Position numbers and translations under genes: made by a program
Notes under the pieces: generated by a model
What the model was told of the DNA's origin: nothing
The model's input: the letters and a program-made list of their open reading frames with translations, nothing else
Databases searched by the model: none
In this document: one piece after another, positions 1 to 11,879 of the stretch
Layout: each line of letters opens with the position of its first letter
Position numbering within the stretch: position 1 is the first letter of the stretch
Source: Arthrinium phaeospermum
Lineage: Eukaryota; Ascomycota; Sordariomycetes; Amphisphaeriales; Apiosporaceae
Assembly (NCBI GenBank): GCA_006503535.1
Contig: QYRS01000003.1
Location: 806,001 to 870,000 of the forward strand
Reading direction: 5' to 3'
DNA: 64,000 bases

Positions 1-1500
1 AGTCAAACGAACGGTGGTCATCAATTCAATGGACCCACTCCACTTCTCAAGGAATCCTCCGCGCGGGCGATCAACCGGGACTACGGGAAGATGGGGTTCC
101 CTTCCAGCACTCTTTCTCTCTTCTAGAAGCATCAATACGGCACTGTATATAAGTACATGTAGGTATGTATATATCATGGTGTTCCAGCCCCTTTATTGGA
201 TCATAGGGGCGCTATGTACACATTGGAAGAGGCTCTGCATTCATTAATTACCTACCCAGTCAAGTAATATGTCGAGAGCATTTGCAACCCAAACACCAAG
301 CGGAACATACGGGATTCGACAAGTGGCGGCATGGAAGAGCGGCTATCTTGGCTGACATAATACACAACAGTGGTCGCTTTGTCTTGAGGTGGCAAAAGGA
401 AGGTTCTTTGAGAACATGGACGACATGAAGCATTGCACTGGGTGGATGTGTCTCCTGCCAGGTCATGGTTAAATCTATCTGATACATACGATCGATCTCG
501 TTATTCGATATTGCTCTCTGCACCTTCGAGAGTTGCCAACTGTCAGCATTGAGCAAAGCTGACTCGAAACCGGCCGGTGACATGTTCAGCCACCTGACTG
601 TGAACCTTGGGCAGACGCGAAGCCTACTTATGTAGGTATGACTTGCACCCCTTTTGCACCTCCTGATTGGTGCACCCAGGGACGGCGTGCGAGGGCCTTG
701 TGACCCCGTTGGCCGTATTCTCAGGCTTGTTAGGCCCCTTCCAAGGGCTAACAGGCGGTATTTCAGGAGGTGGGAGAGGTGGTTTGGTTTGGTCTAAGTT
801 GAACTTGCTCTCAGTAAATCAAATCATGACCCAGAAACACAGTGGAAGTGGGGGCGGCATGGCCCACCGTCCGACCCTCTCTGCCTTCTGGACTGTCCTT
901 GACACTCCCTGACGCATCAGCCTACACGCCTAGCGTGCTAGTAGGCGGTGTTCTGCTCAACCGGCTGCCTGTGCCTGTGCTTCTGGCTTCCAGTGCCTGT
1001 GCTTTGGTGCTTGGGTATGCGTTGTCTGTTGACTGCCTCTGCATCTCTGCCTTTTTTTGGCGTCCGTGTCTCTCAAAAAAGGGTACCTGCCTACCACTGG
1101 ACTCATGCTGCTGACTTGATTGAAAGTCAGGCGCATGTCTCTCTTGCTTCCTTCTCTTTCTTAACCTACCTCATCTTATCTCCATCCTCCCCTGGTTTAT
1201 ACAAAAGTTACATCATTGAAGATAAAGAGCCATCCAGCATCATTTAAAAGTTAGCCAGCCAGCCTGTGTCGTCGTATTTGAACCCCTCGAAAGGCCCATT
1301 CAAAAGCTGTTGTGCCTTGTCGACCCCCGTAAACTCATTAACGTAAAGTTCCACAGCAACCGGGACCCCCTTTGACTTGCCGCTACCGCCTTCCTTTCCG
1401 TGTTTCGTTGGCTTATCATCCTCCGTTCCAACTTCAACACCAAACTTGCCATCCGCATCTAATATCTGCATCCTCTGCATCCGCATCGTCACCCGCCAAG
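1..1500. other. Upstream region of ypt1, no gene seen
   Basis: No open frame here has fungal protein character or splice-linked continuation. The last ~700 bases before the ypt1 start are pyrimidine-rich with CT tracts, as is usual for a fungal promoter and leader. An 82-codon frame antisense at 1244-1492 lies in this leader and is not supported. Confidence 0.5.
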
Positions 1501-2825
1501 ATGAATCCTGAGTAGTATGTCTTCTTCTGTCCTCCAGCGCCTGCTGCCAGCATCTACCGGATGCTGGCTACATCGCCGACCCCCCTTCTCATCCTCGTCG
1601 GCGACCGTCGAGAGAGCAAGCACTGACCGCGTACAGAGTTACCTTCTTCTTCTCGACCCCTCGTTCGACGCTGCGCGCCCCTCCATTCCGGAATTCAATA
1701 GAAGATGCGCTGCCTAAAGCATCTGGTGGTCACTCGAGCCTCACTCTTGTGTGTTTCTCGATCGACACCTATTTCTAGGCGGTTGCAAAACACAACCAAC
1801 CCAACCTGCCACAACCCGCATCACCATCACTTTCCACCACAACCACACGACAACACCGCATCCATCCACCATGGCTGATCAGAGCGATGATGATCTCCGG
1901 GTTGAGGTCTTGGTCGATCCGCCCATTTTCACAGATGCGGTTTGGGTCGGTGATGCCAAGAACCGCCTGGACGAGAAGCCGGTTTTCCGCACTAACAATC
2001 AGAAGCATGATGCTGACCTGGATGCCGATGTCTACAGATACGACTATCTCTTTAAGCTTCTGCTTATTGGAGACTCCGGTGTCGGCAAGTCCTGCTTGCT
2101 GCTGCGATTCGCGGATGACACTTACACCGAGTCTTACATCTCCACCATTGGTGTCGATTTCGTAAGGAGCCTTATTTATTGCCTACCTGCTGGCCCGTGT
2201 CACACTGACAACATGAATAGAAAATCCGCACCATCGAGCTCGATGGCAAGACCGTGAAGCTCCAGATTGTAAGTGCCACTGCGCCGATGCGCTCTGTCAT
2301 TTCTAACGAGATCCCTCGTACTGACATGTGACATTGCAGTGGGACACCGCCGGCCAGGAGCGTTTCCGAACCATCACTTCCTCTTACTACCGTGGCGCCC
2401 ACGGTATCTGCGTTGTCTACGATGTGACCGATATGGATTCATTCAACAACGTCAAGCAGTGGCTGCAGGAGATCGACCGCTATGCTACCGAGGGTGTCAA
2501 CAAGCTTCTCGTCGGCAACAAGAGCGATATGTCCGACAAGAAGGTTGTCGAGTACACCGTCGCTAAGGTACGGCGATCCCTCTACGTCTAGCAAGTTAAG
2601 TTGCACGTTACTGACAGCTTTTTATAGGAGTTCGCCGACAGCCTGGGCATCCCCTTCCTCGAGACCTCGGCCAAGAACGCCTCCAACGTCGAGCAGGCTT
2701 TCTTGACCATGGCCCGCCAGATCAAGGAGCGCATGGGTACCCAAGCCACGACCAACACCAAGCCCGGCGTCCAAGTTGGTCCTGGCCACAGCGTCTCTTC
2801 GTCGTCCAGCGGCGGCTGCTGCTAA
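1501..2825 (+). CDS. ypt1: Rab1-family small GTPase Ypt1 (5 exons)
   Basis: Small GTPase that controls ER-to-Golgi vesicle tethering and early autophagy. I place exons at 1501-1511, 2038-2161, 2221-2268, 2340-2567 and 2628-2825, giving 202 residues, the normal Ypt1 length. The tiny first exon (ATGAATCCTGA, then donor GTAGTA) joins at 2038 to give MNPEYDYLFK, the typical fungal Ypt1 amino end, and its ATG follows a good context (gccaag). Visible motifs are the P-loop GDSGVGKS (residues 15-22), the effector segment TIGVDF, switch [11 protein letters not shown], the guanine-specificity motif NKSD, and a C-terminal GGCC for double geranylgeranylation. An in-frame ATG at 1871 inside intron 1 would add 56 acidic residues and skip exon 1; I treat it as an alternative, not the main start. 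The family and residues are directly visible; the exon 1 choice is inferred from the conserved amino end. Confidence 0.95.
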
Positions 2826-5800
2826 GAGAGACACGATTCTTCTTCACGATACCCGATCACGTCCGCTTTCTACGTCCACCTTGCGTCTTGATTTTTCCTG
2901 GAGTAAACTGGTAATTGCAGGCATTGCGAAGGGTTGACTCGATGGTTGGCAAACTGGAGGGCAGATATGGTTTTCCACTTTTCGCCTTTGATGCGAAATA
3001 GACGATTTTCCCTACGACAGGATCCTCATGAGTTATAGCAAATCTGACTCTGCCGACTTGGCCAAGTTTCTTACCAGTGTTACGCGAAATGGGAAATGTG
3101 AAGAGCGAGCTGAACGAGCACGGGTAATTGTGTGAGAGCAAAGCGTGCACGAATATGGCGGCGGCACCTGGTATTCTGATCGAGAGATTGACTTGTTCGA
3201 CTAGACTTGGCCGAGATGTTTTGGTGTCCTTTTTGTCCCCGGCGACTCTGCATAGGGAAAGCTGCAAGTTGGAGAGAGGGATATCTCTCATTTTGGGATT
3301 TTCTATGCGTGTACGTATGACTTGCTAGCAGGCGTAAGGAGTGAGATGGGTGAGGGAATGACAGACATAATTAGGTAGACAACACCAAATCCTCATTCGC
3401 TCATCATCATTGTTCTATGATCCACGGTCCGGTCTTTCTAACCACATTCAAACCCGGTAGACGCGATTTGTCAAGCGACATCAAGGTTGATAACGAATAT
3501 GTTCTCTTGGATTTGATGAGACAGCCCTACATCTCAATATGGAGGGGATCTGTGTGCTTGCTTCCCCTTGATCAAGGGAGGATTTTGCCTGTCCGTGATG
3601 ATAGCATGCCATATTTTGTTGAATTCATGAGGATTTTCCAGGGTAGTGAAGTTTTTCTGCTTCTGGGCGTTGGGCTGATGGGTTTAAGAGATCTGGCTCT
3701 TGTGACCAGTATCAGGATCCTTCCAGGTCCGGTCCAGCCAGCCAGCTTGCCTGCCATCTTGAAGCGCATTGACTGGTGGTGAGGGTTGGTTTTACTTGGC
3801 GTTTGTGAAGGTAGTATGAGGTTGTATTGACAGTACGGGAATGGTAGTGGTCTGCTATGTCGTCAATATCGACGATTTGCACAGTTTTCTCGACTCTGGG
3901 CAGTCCGTGTAGTGCCTACCGTTACACGTTTCCTATCTATAGGACATGAAGTCGAGATGACAGCTATGGACCAGTACGGAGTTTCATGGTTTCCCCCATT
4001 CCGAGGAACAAGCAGAGTAAGTGCAACATAGCAAGGAAAGCAGCAATGTATGTTCTGTTTTCCTCACACGCCTTACTTAGAGGGGCCGACTCCAGTACAA
4101 AGTAGATACAGGCGTATTTTCTCTCGAATGGGCTATTTGGCGTTTCATGTGTATTGATTCCCTCATAGGAACGAGTATCGTATGGAGATACTGCTCGGGA
4201 ATAGCAAGCCTGATCTGCATCCCGCCAATACATGGCAACGGAGTCTCTCATCTTCGTGCCAGCATTTGTCTCAATATATACATATCTTCTTTATTAGGCG
4301 AAGAGTAGACAAGTTCATGCTATGAGTGGATGAGGATACGAGACACATGTTTGACTAAGCTGGAGTCAGATACCCCAATTGGCGTGCCTCCGTGGATCGG
4401 ATACATGGCCATATCCAGGGTGCTTGGGATGCCTGGAGCGGACTCCGAGTCTGCTCTGCTCGTAAAATTATATAGGTCGGTAGATATAATTCTTCAAAAT
4501 TAGCCTGGGGCGGCAATGTGGTGAGCCGTCGTCATTCCGTTGCCGGCGTTCCTCTGCTGATCCCTTAGGTAGGCATGCTACATCCTCGAGATCTCTCCGA
4601 CCATCAAGCGAGATCGTCGAAAGTCCCGCGACTGGGTACATATGCTACAATCATTCTCCACGTATGTTGGTGTCGTGCTTTTCTTTCAGGCTGGGTATAA
4701 GCCTATCGCCGTGCCTCGAGATTCGGAGTTTCACTCGGTTCCGGCGTGAGTGGCATACAAAGTCCTTCCGCCAAGCGACACGTGATACTGGGCGCCTGGG
4801 CGACCTCTCGGGGAGTTGACCGAAATCGTCATAATGCACATCTGCCCGCGCTTCTTCCACTGTCCTGGGGAAGGTTGGCCGTCTAATCCTCCCCGTTTCT
4901 GGTGCCGAGTCCGAGCTAGTTCAAACGTCGATCTTATTTGAGTCCAGCTTTGCAACTAGAATATGTACAGATACATGAGATGATGCAATCGACATCCAGC
5001 ATCGGTTTCTGCATGTTCAAGGGAATCGGATATGGGAAAGATATGAGGGGGCCAGGAGGTTTGGGCGAGTTCACAGGCCAGGGGCATCTCCGCCTCCGCC
5101 TTTTACTTGACCTCTAAGATCAGAACGCCCAAGTGAAGATGCAATGTAACACTGCTTGATCGATAAAGACGATGCCTACCTGTATACCGTTAATAAGCCG
5201 ATAGTAAGAACCACGTTGCATGCAGTTGGAAGCACCCCGCAATTGCCATGATGTTGGCTCTGGGCTTGGCGACGACCAGAGACCCCAATTATGCAGACCT
5301 CTCCATCAATGATGGTCATCCCGACACCCGGTCATCCGGCCCCACCTCGCCCTTCTCTCTACTGCTACCTACCCTGCTTGCTGCTGCTACATACGTCGAG
5401 GTAAGTAAGGTTATCTAGCAGCGTACGTCAAGCAGTACATACATGCTTACTGCCTACCTGGGCCTACATAAAGGGAATCAACCGTCTGCTTACTTCTGTC
5501 AGCAGGTACGCCCGGGAAAACTCACTTTGTTTCGCTCAAATTTGACCGGTCACAGGAGAAGAGGCTCACCTCGCTCGACGAAGTTCTGTGAGCAACGCAA
5601 CGCCTCCTTTTGGGCGTGTGATTTCTTCTAGTTCGTCCTAAGTTTCTCTACTGACAGCCATCAATCTAAAGTTCTAAACCCACCAGATCGAGAGACCCTC
5701 CCTTCCACTCTCGCTCTCCGGAGTCCGAACCAGGCGTGGCTCTTTTTTGGTGGATCATTTGGCACAGGCGCCTGGCCAGCTCCAGACGAAACCCTTTGCC

Positions 5801-7040
5801 CCGACATCCAACCAGAGCTCATCCACTGGCCCGAACTGCCCAAAACTGCCTGCAACCAAGCCGCGGATCTCACCCACCCACCACAAGGAACATCCTCACT
5901 ATCGCCCGTTACTCGCTGCAAACAAAACCACCGATTTACATACTCTCTGCCCCGTGGGGTGTGATTTGTGACTAGGTTATATTCTACTGTACACCTGCAC
6001 GTACATACATACAGGCCAAGCCAGGTGGGTCCCCCTCATCACCCACCACCCGCATATCAGATCCCCCAACTTGATCCCCCTTGTCGCCGGGTACCTATGA
6101 CACTGCCCAGTCTTACACTCTTCGAGACCACATGCTTCCTGATGCGTCATTCCATGGCCATCGACAAGTGCTCCTCTCTTGTCGCTGCAAAATGAAATCA
6201 CTAATTTCTCTCAGGTGAAGAGAAGTACCAGGCTATTTCGTGCACTCGATCTCTCCCATAAAGTCCTGTCTTTAAGTTCCGAGCTGCCTGCTTGCGTGAT
6301 CCTGGCCCAACAAACAATACAGGTCCGGTTTCAAACGTGCATGCGTGAGTGTATGTGTGTTGTTAGCGAGCAACTTCTTGCGATTTGACGAGAAGGAAGA
6401 TTGACTGGATTGGCCCTGAAACAACTCAAGGTGCGTTACCCAAGTATACTTTCCACATCAACATACCTCTCTCCTGGGCTCTTTGCCTTTACCCAGTTCC
6501 AGTTTCAGTCCCGGCAGATCGGTCGGCCTGCTTGGGCGATGCATCCATAATATGTGTCGTCGGGTCTGCGGATGACATCGGGCCCCAGTCCACTGACTCG
6601 GAGCCAATCACGTCCTGCCCTCGCAACCTTTCCTTGCCAAGTGACGACCGTCCCTCTATTGGGACGAGACCCCCAAATGCACATGCTTTCTGCATCGATG
6701 CTTCTCATGCGTGCTTTACAAGCCGAGACTTCTCCAGGTTCTCCAGGCACAAGGCCCACTCTTCCTCCCACTCTCTCTGCCCTTGTATATCTATATCTGT
6801 ATAGCCTATCTCCCCTCGCCCTCGGACCTTCAGCCCCATCCCATTTCTCTACCCGGCCAAGCGGCTTCGCACTTATACGCACTTACACATACCTATACAT
6901 ACACGTACCCTCTCACCTATGCCGAGGCCACAGTTGGCACAACTCTAGTGGGATGCCATCTTATTGTCTTCAAGATTGCCATTACTTTTACCGAACAGCC
7001 CTCCGCGGCTTGAATATAAGCACCTCTGTCTCTCCCTTGT
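2826..7040. other. 4.2 kb intergenic region, no supported gene
   Basis: This separates the 3' end of ypt1 from the start of the carnitine acetyltransferase. The longest forward frame (3417-3782, 121 codons) and an antisense 144-codon frame (2857-3291) have no recognisable domain and lie just beyond ypt1, so they may be 3' UTR. The final 1.5 kb (about 5.4-7.0 kb) is CT- and CA-rich, consistent with a long promoter and leader for the downstream gene. Confidence 0.5.
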
Positions 7041-9770
7041 ATGCCTAAGTCAATGACTCCGACTGATAAGATGCCTACTCAAGTCCGTATATTTTCTATG
7101 CCCAAGTCTTTGGGCGAAACCCTAGCTGGCGGTGGCTCTGCATCTGTACCGCGCTCAGTCCCAGACCTGCCAAGGATATCTTCCGAAGCACATGAGCAGT
7201 CGACCCAGACGACGCCCCGTCCCAGTCCAAGCGATATGCCTCAGAGCCAAGGCATAACATTTGCCGCCCAGGATGACTTACCTAAACTCCCCATTCCTAG
7301 CTTGGAGCACACTGCCCAGAAGTACCTTACCGCCCTCAAGCCGCTGCAAGGCCCAAGAGAGCATGCCGAGACGAGGCAGGCCGTTCAGGAGTTCCTCAAG
7401 ACAGATGGGCCGGAACTCCAGGAGAAGCTTCAGCAGTATGCAGTGGGGAAATCGAGTTATATCGAACAATTCTGTGAGCCTCAAACACTTCAAGTGTATG
7501 CTCGCCGAGATCTAGAAACTAAACTCTTGTCTAGGGTACGACTCATACTTGAACTTTGACAATCCGGTCGTGCTCAACCTCAACCCCTTTTTCCTGCTCG
7601 AGGATGACCCAACTCCGGCAAGAAACAATCAAGTCACTCGTGCCGCCTCTTTGGTGGTATCCTCCCTCGAGTTCGTCCGCGCCGTTCGTCGGGAGGAGCT
7701 CCCTCCTGACACGGTGAAGGGAAAACCCCTGGATATGTACCAGTACTCTCGGTTATTCGGAACTGCTCGGGTGCCAACTACCAATGGATGCCAGATTGAA
7801 CAAGATCCCGACTCGAGGCACATCGTGGTCCTATGCCATGGGCAGTTTTACTGGTTTGATGTTTTTGACGACAACTCGGATCTGATCATGGGCGAGAAAG
7901 ACCTTTCTATCAACCTCCAGACCATTATAGATGATGCTGCACAAACGCCCATTCAAGAGGCAGCCAAGGGCGCCTTGGGCATCCTCAGTACCGAGAACAG
8001 GAAAACCTGGTCGGGGCTGAGGGACGTGTTGCTGAAGGAGGAAGGGTCGAACAACGCGGATTCTCTCGGCATTGTGGACTCGGCCCTTTTTATTCTGTGC
8101 CTCGACTACACGGAACCAGACACAGCCGCGAAGCTCTGCCAGAACATGCTTTGTGGCACGAACGAAGTGGAGAGGGGAATCCAGGTCGGCACTTGCATTA
8201 ACCGTTGGTACGACAAGCTGCAGATCATTGTCTGCAAGAACGGCAGTGCGGGAATCAATTTCGAGCATACGGGCGTGGATGGCCACACGGTGCTCAGATT
8301 CGCCAGTGATGTGTTTACCGACACAATCCTCAGGTTTGCAAGGACTATCAATGGCGGAGCACCCAGTCTGTGGAAGACGACAAGCCCCGACCCCTGGAAG
8401 CGAGACCCTGACAGTTTTGGAGACGTTAATACCACTCCGCACAAACTCGAATGGGACATGGTGCCAGAATTGAGCATAGCCGTTCGGTTTGCGGAAACAA
8501 GGTTGGCTGATCTGATCGGACAGAATGAATTCGCTTGCTTGGATTTCAGCGGCTATGGCAAGAACTTCATCACTTCGATGGGTTTCTCGCCTGACGCTTT
8601 CATCCAGATGGCCTTCCAGGCTGCTTATTATGGTCTCTACGGCCGTATCGAGTGTACCTACGAGCCTGCCATGACCAAGGTCTTCCTGCACGGTCGAACC
8701 GAGGCTATCCGATCCGTGTCGGAAGAGTCGGTCGACTTTGTCCAGACTTTCTGGGGAGACAACCCCCCTGAACAGAAGGTAGATGCACTGCGCAAGGCCT
8801 GTGAGAGGCACGTCGCTAGTACTAGGGAATGTGCCAAGGCAGAGGGCTGCGATCGTCATCTATATGCGCTGTTCTGTGTATGGCAGAAGTATGTAGACGA
8901 GCAGCATCCTCCCCTGAGCACGGGGTATACGAGCCCTTCAGACTACGAGTCCGAAGTGGACATGAGCTCCCCAGTGGGAAGCCCAGGGAGAGACTCTTCT
9001 GTCATATCACAGGATGGTGAGATCAGGACCCGGGAAAGAGGTGACAGCACTGGCAGCTCGCGCTCACGGGATCATCCAGTACCCTCCATTTTCTCCGACC
9101 CCGGCTGGGACAAGCTGAACAACACGATCCTCTCGACGTCCAACTGCGGCAACCCCTCGCTGCGCCACTTCGGCTTCGGTCCCACCTCGGGAGACGGCTT
9201 CGGCATCGGCTACATCATCAAGGACGACGTGCTCTCCATCTGCGTGTCGAGCAAGCATCGCCAGACCAAGCGCTTCATCGACACCTTCGAGAGCTATTTG
9301 CTCGAGATCCGCCGCATCCTGCGCATCACCAACCGCCGCGCCACCTCGTCCAAGCAGACGCGCGCCCGCGAGATCGACCCGACGAAGCCCGCCAAGGGCG
9401 TCAAGGGCTTCAGGGCCCGGGGGCGGCTCATTACGGGACATGAGGTTATCCGGAGGGAGGCCACAATGGGTGGCACGCGGTCGCCTACCGAGGATAGCAT
9501 GGCTCCGAGCAGCGAGGACGATGAGCTGGGTGGATGTAAGTACCGTTCTTCTTTCTTTCTGTGTCGTCTTTCGGTGTTCGTCATGGGCGATTTGTCGAGT
9601 TGAATGAATATGTTCTGACCGGCTGCTTTCTAGATGGCTTCTTCGACGCCGGTATGCTCCTGCAGGCCCTCAAGGCGCGTGGCGAGGCCTTGGACGGCGG
9701 TGAACAGAAAGCGTCAGAGAAGGCGCGGCGTAGGGACGTTGGCAAGAAATTGCGGTTGGTAGAGTACTGA
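7041..9770 (+). CDS. facC: Carnitine O-acetyltransferase, cytosolic Yat/FacC type (3 exons)
   Basis: Transfers acetyl groups between CoA and carnitine so that acetyl units can cross organelle membranes during growth on acetate, fatty acids or other two-carbon sources. Exons are 7041-7473, 7535-9535 and 9634-9770 (856 residues). Both introns have GT-AG ends and restore conserved reading: Trp at junction 1, and a YGFFDAG segment at junction 2. The choline/carnitine acyltransferase fold is seen from about residue 75 (PIPSLEHTAQKYL) to 800. The catalytic His is His389 in FEHTGVDGHTVLRF, and GFGPTSGDGFGIGY lies near the active-site end. The long acidic and serine-rich insert (about residues 620-680) and the extended tail resemble the Yat2/FacC branch. 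There is no C-terminal peroxisomal tripeptide (it ends LVEY) and no clear mitochondrial presequence, so a cytosolic role is inferred. In-frame ATGs at 7041, 7053, 7068 and 7101 leave the exact start open. Confidence 0.92.
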
Positions 9771-10367
9771 TCGGCGCGGGAAGATGGGAAAGGGGCAATG
9801 GATTGTTGCAATCTCAACCTCTTGGCGGGAATTGTGATGAAACCGAAGTCGGGACCCGTGCTACCTCGGCACCTGAGCAGGAACGGCGGTGGTATCTTTT
9901 GATGTTATTTATCCTAGGACAGGCAGCGGCGAGCGTTGTTAGGCTTTAGTGATTCCCTGCTATCTATTCAAATTCCCAGCTTTTCCCGTATTGTTGCGCA
10001 GCTCCAATCTGTGCATGTCACGTTACGTTATGTTGCGGATCGCATGGCTTTGTAAGTCATAAATGATTTGAAAAAGACATTACCATAACCTGAATGCCAT
10101 TGAAGAACGACATATACCAGGAAATCTATAGATACGGAGATGCACCGCGTGACTGATTATAAACATGTCCTCGAAAGGGGGTGTCATCTGGAATGTCGTC
10201 CAGAAATCAACGAACCCCTTTCACTCGACCAACTAATCCTTTCCCCTAAATGACTCGAGACAATTTAAGAGAAGAGCCCTTATTCAAACGGAGAAAACCC
10301 ATCAACAGATCGCTACGCTTGCTTGCCAATCCCAACACCCCAGTCTCTGTTCCCACCCACCCCAACA
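9771..10367. other. Convergent 3' intergenic region
   Basis: This lies between the ends of two convergent genes. It is AT-richer than its flanks and should hold both 3' UTRs and poly(A) sites. Nothing else is recognised. Confidence 0.5.
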
Positions 10368-11879
10368 CTAGTGCAACTCGTGGAACTGCCCGTGGTGATT
10401 CGAGTGCGGGCCGTGGGTCCCCACCGCATCCCCGCCGGCCTCGTGGACCGTCATCGGCACATTCGGGCCGCTCCCGTTATTGCCATACCCGTACCCGCCG
10501 CCGCCGCCGCCGCCCATGGTGCTGCCGGTGTGGTGCGGCTGGATGGACGAGACGTCGGTCATGGTCGGCGAGGCGGGCTGGTTGTTGTTGTAGCTCTGGC
10601 GGTTGTGCGGGTCGGTAATCCCCGGCGAGGCCGCGGGGCTCGGCGGCTGGACGTGGGCGTAGGCTTGGGGTTTCATGTCACCTGCCCCGGCGGCGGCGTA
10701 GGTGTAGGGGGGTGCTTGTTGCTGTTGCGGGTTGAAGGGTTGCTGCTGCGGGGGGGGATTGGGTGGGGGATGGGTATTGTTGTTGCTGTTGTTGGCCGTA
10801 GGCTGGGTTATATACGGATTGGTGAGCGCCGGCCGCTGCGGCGGGGGGTGCAGTCGGTCCGCTGTTGGGGCCGCCGCCCGGCTGCTGCGCCATTTGCGGG
10901 TAGCCGCCGGTGGCCGCGGCGATGGCCTGATGCTGCCGCTTCTTCTTGTTGTGGTGGCGGATGATGAAGAAGAGGGCGAGCGCGACGATGGCGAGGACAG
11001 CCAGGCCGCCCACGACGCCGCCGACGATGGCGCCGACGGGAATCGAGGAGCCTCCCTTGCTGTTGTTGTTATCGTGGCCTGGCGTCGGGCTGGCGGTGAC
11101 GGTGGTGGGGACCTGGGTGGCGCCTATATTAACATCGGAAGTTTTCAGGGGATTGGAGCTTGTGCTGACGGCCAGGACCCGGCGGGTGTAGCTGCGGTCG
11201 TCCATCTCGCCAAAGTACGTGGTGTACGCCCGCCCCACGGTCGTGTTGGAGGTGAACTGGCAGAAATAGTCGCGGATGCCATTGGGGAACGAGATTGTCC
11301 CGCAGTAGGACGCGCTGCTTGTACTGCGGCAGGGCGTCAGGTTTGATTCTTTATTGGTATAGGGGTGCCGAGAGGGAGGAACTTACCAGTAGAGGTTGTA
11401 GGGAGTAGTCTGGCACGAGCCACGACGGCAGCTCGAAGACAACTCTGCGTAGTCTACGCAGGTGGCCCGGACGGCGCACTCATCGCCTTTGCAGCAGCCG
11501 ACAGCACCCACGAGGTTCGAATAGGTCACGACAGCGCACTTTACGTCCGTGTCCACGCAGCTATAAGCGCTGTCTGGGATGGATGTCAGTGACTACTATA
11601 GACTGGCGGAGTTATACGGGAACAAGAAAAGGAAGGAGTGGATGGTATAGACATACCTATTTGTCCGCCAACGAAACCGCAGGTATTGTCGGGTGCCTCG
11701 AGCACCGTCATGGCCTCTTGTCTCTTTGCTAATAGCTCAAGGCTAGGCGGTGCCGTGATCTGGGCAAAGCTGAAAGTTGCCGATGGTAACGAGATATCTG
11801 TGGGCGCTGCTACCATCCGCTCAACGGCGATGGCTTCGACTACTGCCCCTAGGGCAGTGTAAATCAGAAGTCTCGCCAT
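10368..11879 (-). CDS. Single-pass membrane protein with Cys-rich ectodomain; frameshifted tail (3 exons)
   Basis: Function unknown; the architecture resembles fungal cell-surface sensor-like proteins, but I claim no named family. Exons on the minus strand are 11879-11657, 11573-11387 and 11323 downward. A hydrophobic signal peptide (residues 1-18) is followed by an ectodomain with about ten cysteines (CGFVGG, GCCKGDEC, SYCGTISFPNG). A Thr/Ser-rich stalk leads to one membrane helix (about residues 233-258, VGAIVGGVVGGLAVLAIVAL), then a basic stop-transfer HHNKKKRQH and a cytosolic Gln/Pro/Ala-rich tail. In the frame as written the tail stops at 10678 (351 residues) with an odd Arg-rich end. 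Removing one base from the eight-G run at 10750-10757 keeps the tail open to 10368 (454 residues) with matching Q/P/Y/G-rich composition. I therefore span the gene to 10368 and flag an apparent +1 insertion. Confidence 0.75.

Noticed and set aside
7831..8859. 342-codon antisense frame within the carnitine acetyltransferase
   Set aside because: Shadow of an unambiguous coding exon.
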